In this document: positions 58,801-64,000 of the stretch, one piece after another
Layout of the letters: each line of letters begins with the position of its first letter
How positions within the stretch are numbered: the first letter of the stretch is position 1
Source: Flavobacteriales bacterium
Lineage (GTDB): Bacteria > Bacteroidota > Bacteroidia > Flavobacteriales_F > PHOS-HE28
DNA length: 64,000 nt
Assembly: GCA_016704485.1 (NCBI GenBank)
Contig: JADJAA010000003.1
Span: 124,001-188,000 of the forward strand
Reading direction: 5' to 3'
Notes under the pieces: model-generated
Seen by the model: the letters and a program-made list of their open reading frames with translations, nothing else
Told to the model about the DNA's origin: nothing
Databases searched by the model: none
Position numbers and translations under genes: made by a program

Positions 58801-61800
58801 GTTCGCGCTGAATCCATCACCCGTTCCCTCACAATTCTGACGGACGAAATAGCGATACTGCGTATTATCACTCAATGCACCAAGTGACTGAGGTGATGTC
58901 GCTCCAAGGATCACTGTACCATTGGCCCCATTTGTAAGGCCGGTTCCTGGCGTGGTAAAGTTTGAAGCTAATCCATACTCCACAATGAAGTTGGTACCTG
59001 AGCCACCCGGATTCGGTGTCCAAGTAGCATTCGCTGTTCCAGTTGTAATACCGGTTGCAGCAGTTGCTGTTGGAGGTGTACAAAGAGGTAATCTTGTAAC
59101 GCAGATGTTGAAGCTCGGTGCAGTGCTATAGGAAATACCTGTTCCAGAGTCATACACACGCACAAAGTACCTGTTACCAATGCTCAGACCGACAGCGGTA
59201 AAGGTCTCAAGATTCGCAGCACCGGTTGCATTCTGACACGTAATGCCAGGACCTGCTACAGGACAAACACCAGGATCCGAACCTCCATCGAACAACTCGA
59301 ATACAGGATCGAACGTACCGTAACCATTCACACGAATAACATGTGAGGTCTCCGTTGCCAAGAACGAGTACCATACATCATCATTGGCCGTGCCAGAGCA
59401 ACCAGCAAAAGATTGCGTAGCACTCGCGGTATTTCCATCCGTAGGGGTACATGTCAGGGACGTTGCATCCAAGGGAATAGCTGCTGCGCAATCATCATTC
59501 GCAGGTGCTGGTGGGATCAGCTGCAAGCTGAATGTTCCTGGGCAAGGGCTTTCATTCGGAGAAGGCCAGTTATCGAACCAGACATAGTATGTCGTGCCAA
59601 AGTTCAAGGCTACGACCAGACTCACCGCAGTGGCAGATGATCCCGCAGAACCAACACATGTACCCAAATTCGTTGGGCAGGCATCAGCGTATACGAAGAT
59701 CGAACTCCATGATAATCCGGTGTATGAGATCGCATAATTACCCGATACTGATGGCGTAAAGGTGTATAATGCTTCATTTGCGCCTTTGTAGGAATTACTA
59801 GCACTACCGCAAGCAACAGGGACGTTGGTCGCATTCAGAATACCAGGGCTTGGTACTGAACTGCACACCAAACTTTGGTTGGTTACAGGAGCACTTGGAA
59901 TGTTGATCGCTCCGTCGCACTCATATCCTGCAGGTTCTGCTTCAACACAAACCGTAAATGCACTCTGGTTCCCTTCTAGGGTATAGAAACGCATGTAATA
60001 CTGGTCCGGTGGAACGTTGAAGGTGAAGGGCTGCGTCAAGATGGTTAGATCATTGTTGCAAATTCCTGCTACTCCTCCACACGCTGTGTACAACTCCAGA
60101 CCTATTGGCCCAGTAGCACCGGTAACCGACATGGAAGGTTGTGCAAATCCGTTCGTATCCATGAAGTACCATACATCTGAAACAGTTCCGGTTGCACATG
60201 AAGGCTGAGCGCCTGTCATGGATGCACCGAACGTATCCCCTCCAATTCCACTTGCAGGGCATGAACCCGGTGCTCCAACAGTAATGGTGATCGCATTCGC
60301 ACAATCATCATTTGGTGGTGGGCATGCACTTAACGGAATGGTCAAATCAGACCCAATAGGGTTGTTACACACTGTTTCACCATTGCCATGGAGCAAGGTC
60401 ACATCAATTTCAACGCCCAACGGCCATGAACCGAGTGAGGTCAGCAAACCGGATTCATCCGAGGTCTGCGTAAGAACGATCGGTAACTGTGCAACACCGC
60501 CAGCAGTCCATGAAATTGTGGTTGTAGCAGGTGGAGATCCAGCATTCGGTCCTGTACCATTAATACCAAATGATTCAACATACACACTCGCTTCAAACGT
60601 TCCAGCACTGCAATCAACCGCCTCTCCGTTATCGGGTGGCAACAACACCAGTCCCACAGGCTCTGTACACCCGCTGCAACGTACCGTGAAATTCCAAGCT
60701 GTTCCGTCCAATCCATCTTCACATGAACCTGAACCATTCGTGGTGATGGAAACACCAAGGTATTGATTGGTCTGTCCAGTGAACGTGAGGTTGCTCATAT
60801 CACCACTGTAAGAACCGATCTGTACGGATGCTCCAGGAACACCGTTCCAGAAGATCACGTTATCGCCAGCTCCAAGTTCGGATCCGGGCAAGAACTTCAG
60901 ATCGATGGCACCACCAACCTCTGGTGTATGGAAGTACCATGTACGCGTGTCACCATTCGAATAGCAATGTTGGAATGGCAATGGTGAAGTTGCAGCACAA
61001 TCAAGCTCAACGGCGCAAGCACTTTGCACATTACCGATCTCATTCGTGCAACCATCGTCCGTAACCAACGTGATGAATGCCGCTTGAGCAACATCAATAC
61101 CCGCTATGGTCGTGGAAGGAGGAGTGAAATCAACATCATCTTGGGCCACACCATTCAATGAATACTGGATGGTTCCGTTACCGGTTACATCGATATCCGT
61201 TAGTGTGATATCATACGTTCCAGCTAAACAATCATCCACAAACGATGGAGTAACGCTACAGGTTGGAGGCGTACAATTGCTTGTAGTGGTGAATTTCACA
61301 CCCGTCGTTCCTGCACTGTTCGCACTGGTCCAATTGGCACCTGGACAATTCGTGTATGGTCCCGTACCACGATGGTCATACAATAGAACACCGAACGGAT
61401 TGTAGAACTGGAGTGCTTTCTCATCCGGGTAATTACCTAAGTTGGTCCATTCCAAGGTAACAGTAGCTCCTTCGCAGATCGTTACTGGAATATCCATATA
61501 GTCGTTTACACCATCACCACACCCAAGAAGTTGTGGGCCAATTGTTGCCACAACAACGCCGTTCTGCTTCACTTGCCATTCCGAATTATCCCAACCATCT
61601 CCGTATAGGTCAGCGAAACGAACCATATAGTCGCACGTGGTTCCGCCACATAGTGTGGCAAAATTCGCTACGGATGAGTTTGCACTGAATTCACCAGGGC
61701 CACAACGCTCGCGCACCACAACTGAATATGCTGTTAGGCCAGAAAGACCCGTAAGCGTTACAGAACTTCCTGAAACCACAGTACCGGTCCAAACAGTACC

Positions 61801-63534
61801 ACCAGCCCCTGCTGCGATACCTGTACCCGGAGTAAATCCTGGCGCACCGTACTCAACAACGAAGTCATCAGCTACCGAGCAGGTAACGCATGTCCATGAA
61901 ACATCCGCTCCATCCGTGGTAGGGTTGATCGCAGTAACTCCGGTTGGGGCTTGGCAGGTTGGTGGAGCCACAACATTCAAGGTGTAATCCTCAGTCTCGC
62001 AATTTGTACTCGTTGTTCCGCAAGGAGGTGGTATACCCGCAAGCCAATCAGTCTTTACACGCATGCGGTACGATCCGATCGGTGTACCCAGTGGTACCGT
62101 GAATGAATTGCTGAAAGGAGTATCCATGTATGTCGTGGATAGGTACATCGTTTCACCTGGATCCGAGAAATCCAGGTCATTGTTAAGATCCACCCAGACG
62201 CCTATTCCATACGTATCTGGATCCGTGCTACAGGATATGGTGAAATTCACAAGTCCTGTTTCAAACTGACTAACAGATTGCGCCGTAAAATCTCCATAAC
62301 CACTAGGCGAAATACCTCCAGAAGGATTCGAGATGTTCGTTACTCCACCCGTCGTAACAAAATTGGTAATGTGACGGATAGTCGTAACTCCAGATCTAGT
62401 GGATGGGCAATAGCCCGTAAAGAAGTTGACCGGCCCTGCATATGAGCTGGTCTCACTTCCGCAGTTGGATTGTACCCATATATCATAACTTGTGTTCGCG
62501 GTCAAAGAGCCTGCTGTGGCCGTAAAACCTGCAGTAGAACCTGAAGCCACCGCAGCTCCAGCACTACCCGCACCTGCAAGAACAACCTTCCAATTGTAAA
62601 CGACCGGTGGAGTGCCTGTACTAGGAGCGCCCCAACCGAATGAAGCACTCGTGGATGCAACGGTCGTGGTAGCCAATGCGGTCGGGCCAAAACAAGTAGG
62701 TATAGCCCCTGGCGTCCATTTGAAGGACGTACCGGATACCGGAACAGTGACCGCCGGGCTGGTGCCGAAATAACATACATCACCGACAACGCTACTTGCT
62801 GTGGTCGCATTCCAATTTGTTGTAGTTGTGCGACTGTTGAAATCTGCAACCGTTGTTCCTCCCAATCCAATAGTGCACGTGTTCGAAGTTGCGCTCCAGG
62901 TCATGGAGCCGAATACGACCTCCACTGTATTATCCACTTCATTCAATCGGGCCTGGAAGTTGAAGCTCTCACCCGCAGCGCCGTATCTGCGCATCCCTAA
63001 CCATTGCACAACACAAACCTGATTGGGCGTGGTGCCGATGGTTTGGATCCTCATTTCCGATCCGGCTTGACCCTGTAGGTCACGCGCCATGGCCGCAATG
63101 CGGCTACGTAGGTGCGTTGGAGTGGTTGCGGACGTCGAGGCCAACGGGGTATAAGAGCTTGTAGAAGCATTGTTCACCGATGGTGTCAGCGCAGAGTTGC
63201 CGAAACTGAGCCACCCGTTCGTATTGACCGCAACACGGTTATACACTTGCCCGTTAAAGAAGAGATCGAACCCGATCGGGAATCCGATACCGGTGGTGGT
63301 AGTACCACCTAAAGGCGTTACCGGTGTTACAAAACGTTGATCATCCGATGTAGTGCTACCCAATACCGTTCCACCGGTAATAGGAGTGAACGTGCCAACG
63401 GGTTGAGAGAATGTGTAGGTATTCACTTGGGCGGAAATGTTCGTACCAAGCGCGAGTAGCGCGCCGAGCATCAACCCATTACGCCACTTCGACGTTCGTC
63501 GCCAAGGCGCTGACTTCGAGTTATCAAACTTCAT
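55894..63534 (-). CDS. Giant multidomain T9SS surface protein (GEVED, Fn3-like, PPC-like repeats)
   Basis: 2546 residues. N-terminal signal region GLMLGALLALGTNISAQ. Next is an N-terminal beta domain (about 40-280), then Fn3-like repeats (CFGPTALATTTVASTSASFG; CQAPTGVTAINPTTDGADVS), and a GEVED domain (about 385-535: GIGVWVDLNNDLDFSDPGET...NCETEDYTLNV). At least six PPC-like units follow, each opening NDDCANAI/NDNCAQAI/NDLCTNAI with a DVWYxF or VWWKY strand. The C terminus (FLMWPNPNNGAQLNVNLSG, VFDLSGKRIITR, STGMYMVKMTAGEQ) is a T9SS type A domain. It is probably a cell-surface adhesin or matrix protein. It ends at a strong terminator and appears monocistronic. Confidence 0.92.
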   Translation of the reverse strand: MKFDNSKSAPWRRTSKWRNGLMLGALLALGTNISAQVNTYTFSQPVGTFTPITGGTVLGSTTSDDQRFVTPVTPLGGTTTTGIGFPIGFDLFFNGQVYNRVAVNTNGWLSFGNSALTPSVNNASTSSYTPLASTSATTPTHLRSRIAAMARDLQGQAGSEMRIQTIGTTPNQVCVVQWLGMRRYGAAGESFNFQARLNEVDNTVEVVFGSMTWSATSNTCTIGLGGTTVADFNSRTTTTNWNATTASSVVGDVCYFGTSPAVTVPVSGTSFKWTPGAIPTCFGPTALATTTVASTSASFGWGAPSTGTPPVVYNWKVVLAGAGSAGAAVASGSTAGFTATAGSLTANTSYDIWVQSNCGSETSSYAGPVNFFTGYCPSTRSGVTTIRHITNFVTTGGVTNISNPSGGISPSGYGDFTAQSVSQFETGLVNFTISCSTDPDTYGIGVWVDLNNDLDFSDPGETMYLSTTYMDTPFSNSFTVPLGTPIGSYRMRVKTDWLAGIPPPCGTTSTNCETEDYTLNVVAPPTCQAPTGVTAINPTTDGADVSWTCVTCSVADDFVVEYGAPGFTPGTGIAAGAGGTVWTGTVVSGSSVTLTGLSGLTAYSVVVRERCGPGEFSANSSVANFATLCGGTTCDYMVRFADLYGDGWDNSEWQVKQNGVVVATIGPQLLGCGDGVNDYMDIPVTICEGATVTLEWTNLGNYPDEKALQFYNPFGVLLYDHRGTGPYTNCPGANWTSANSAGTTGVKFTTTSNCTPPTCSVTPSFVDDCLAGTYDITLTDIDVTGNGTIQYSLNGVAQDDVDFTPPSTTIAGIDVAQAAFITLVTDDGCTNEIGNVQSACAVELDCAATSPLPFQHCYSNGDTRTWYFHTPEVGGAIDLKFLPGSELGAGDNVIFWNGVPGASVQIGSYSGDMSNLTFTGQTNQYLGVSITTNGSGSCEDGLDGTAWNFTVRCSGCTEPVGLVLLPPDNGEAVDCSAGTFEASVYVESFGINGTGPNAGSPPATTTISWTAGGVAQLPIVLTQTSDESGLLTSLGSWPLGVEIDVTLLHGNGETVCNNPIGSDLTIPLSACPPPNDDCANAITITVGAPGSCPASGIGGDTFGASMTGAQPSCATGTVSDVWYFMDTNGFAQPSMSVTGATGPIGLELYTACGGVAGICNNDLTILTQPFTFNVPPDQYYMRFYTLEGNQSAFTVCVEAEPAGYECDGAINIPSAPVTNQSLVCSSVPSPGILNATNVPVACGSASNSYKGANEALYTFTPSVSGNYAISYTGLSWSSIFVYADACPTNLGTCVGSAGSSATAVSLVVALNFGTTYYVWFDNWPSPNESPCPGTFSLQLIPPAPANDDCAAAIPLDATSLTCTPTDGNTASATQSFAGCSGTANDDVWYSFLATETSHVIRVNGYGTFDPVFELFDGGSDPGVCPVAGPGITCQNATGAANLETFTAVGLSIGNRYFVRVYDSGTGISYSTAPSFNICVTRLPLCTPPTATAATGITTGTANATWTPNPGGSGTNFIVEYGLASNFTTPGTGLTNGANGTVILGATSPQSLGALSDNTQYRYFVRQNCEGTGDGFSANSNAVTFTTLSLPTVNDNCAQAISLANNNFTCVNISGTALGATQSQPATCGGTADDDVWYKFVALGANYSLSVDGNGDYDGVLEVFSSTGSCASLVSMGCTDGTFGGGVETKQLIGLDIGATYYARTYHWYSTAATDPTFSVCLVRLSDCLPPSGITTSNVTASSADVNVPGSPTANYVLEYGLQSNFTVPGVDGTAGTNGTVIAFTGNLQQIPGLAVTTGYRYFVRRDCGSGIYTANVGGFTFTTLGLPPANDLCTNAIPVTCGNTYTGTNVNATDDGLPSLAGTTFNPTITNGVWWKYVGDDQTVTLSLCASSFDTRIHVWSGSCGSPVGVGGNDDDCGLQSEVTFGAALGTTYYIVVEGYGTSSGSINMVVTCGPYCAPPANSACTSAQSITPSPVGFCNPVAGTTACAESSGGANPTCAATFQTYQDVYYTFTAAGSAHPMQVNEVVPGTLSFWALYEAACGGQQDFCSTTFNSPVSVTGLTPGAVYKIRIGSQVDADFDICIGAPTCEQDVAVEWQLGATGAIPAWEMRQVGTDLVVASGGGFNPGVPFAVYPEVVCLPPGNFYFAMLGPLDAGGGYKVRLSQAPFTRFIDNTQSVGYNPIAEVAGVPAALGSNGPLQIPVGSNDLLYSSCDKYFWATGEYVVANEDPDVAATWLANQPNAAQSGTSGYDFWFYNPDGGYSYIRQRRHNVSDNFASIGSARTCHMKVNNWAAANHIPEFVEVNVRVRAVVNNVPKKWGPACRFTRNEALANCTPTKLFDIPGHFAYSCGVTRAFNTATANRLYARPVAGATKYRFHIFNGETDITLERTVYYLTLGWNVSVAPPLGDEQVYDVTVEAFVGGQYCPVGEVCTVTICNTPSSCVGPVAGGQQNSVLDTDGAFLMWPNPNNGAQLNVNLSGVEEGTNTVSMDVFDLSGKRIITRTLAVQDGFVNQVVDLNGEISTGMYMVKMTAGEQVYTERLMIQK

Positions 63535-64000
63535 CTTGTTTGGTTTTGGTTAAAGTTAAAAGGACTAAAGGACTAAGGATAGCAGCCAATGCGGGCCACC
63601 AACGCTAAAAGAGTAAGGTACCATACTAGTGATGGTGCCTGTTCGCATTCTATAGGACAATTAACCATTGTGGAACATTGACCAATGCATTCGAGGCATT
63701 TGAGTTGATCTGGTTTTTGGACGACCACACTTTCCGTGTGATCTTGGCTGTCGCTTGATTAGGGTTTGAACTAAAATGGACCACTGCTTGGGATCGCAAA
63801 GTATATGATCCATATGAAGGAACCAACTAATAAAATTTTATCAACAGGAGGCAACCATTTAAATAACGCTCGTCCGCGTGCGGCCTTGACCAGTTCCAAA
63901 GTGCGGCGGCATGGTTGATTTATCAACAGCCTATTGGGATTCCATCAAGAACAGTTCCCAGCCGATAAGTACACTTAAATTGCCGATAAACCGACATTCA
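63535..64000. other. Upstream region of the giant gene, no gene seen
   Basis: No sizeable frame is found. AAAGGACTAAAGGACTAAGG at about 63559-63578 is a short tandem repeat about 25 bases upstream of the ATG, in the likely leader. No TAnnTTTG element was found near the start. Confidence 0.5.

Overview
The window comes from a bacterium of the phylum Bacteroidota, most likely a Flavobacteriales-type organism; that placement is an inference. It rests on several secreted proteins that end in type IX secretion (T9SS) type A sorting domains, on Bacteroidota-style promoter -7 elements (TAnnTTTG and one-mismatch variants), on the lack of obvious Shine-Dalgarno sites, and on families typical of the phylum: GEVED, DUF1573, head-GIN DUF2807, PepSY-like, and a kdp operon with a split KdpD. 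I found no tRNA, rRNA or CRISPR array.

Layout. 0.2-2.5 kb: a T9SS cargo gene whose signal-peptide codons are split by an IS5-family element with a CTAG target duplication. 2.7-6.5 kb: two PepSY-like secreted proteins beside an OmpR-type two-component system. 6.7-13.8 kb: two large secreted proteins (kelch, then LRR) sharing a roughly 230-residue C-terminal module with dockerin-like Ca-binding repeats; the second is cut by an IS4-family element. 14-19.7 kb: small secreted proteins, a beta-helix T9SS protein, a serine-hydrolase remnant and an HPF/RaiA gene. 20.3-23.7 kb: a beta-barrel protein and a cation P-type ATPase.

24.7-34.5 kb is the best-defined functional unit: an extra 27-residue membrane peptide, kdpF, kdpA, kdpB, kdpC, an outer-membrane porin, a stand-alone KdpD sensor domain, a HAMP-PAS histidine kinase and a sigma54-type (GAFTGA) response regulator. 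It looks like a high-affinity potassium uptake operon with its own outer-membrane channel and non-KdpE regulation.

34.6-41 kb is accessory and scarred. It has a T9SS protein, RhuM, REP-like sequence, a DUF2442 stub, a dead second HPF gene, a third protein with the shared C-terminal module, and two copies of a small membrane-protein gene flanked by repeated copies of the icmF 3' tail. 41-44.5 kb is icmF (fused acyl-CoA mutase and its G-protein chaperone) carrying an in-frame repeat-derived insert. 45-51 kb holds secreted or envelope proteins (two T9SS cargos, an Ntn-hydrolase with a membrane tail, a GIN-domain lipoprotein, a PagL-like lipid A deacylase) and a Ppx/GppA gene whose start codon reads ATC. 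51-55 kb: valS and two tandem DUF1573 genes. 55-63.5 kb: an IS1182-type remnant and a 2546-residue T9SS multidomain surface protein.

Three themes recur. Several genes appear to have leaderless or near-leaderless starts, with the -7 element 3-6 bases before the start codon. Gene decay is frequent (IS insertions, frameshifts, an in-frame TGA, lost start codons). Repeat sequences have entered coding regions in frame (icmF, valS). Function calls come from motif recognition by eye; no database search was possible.
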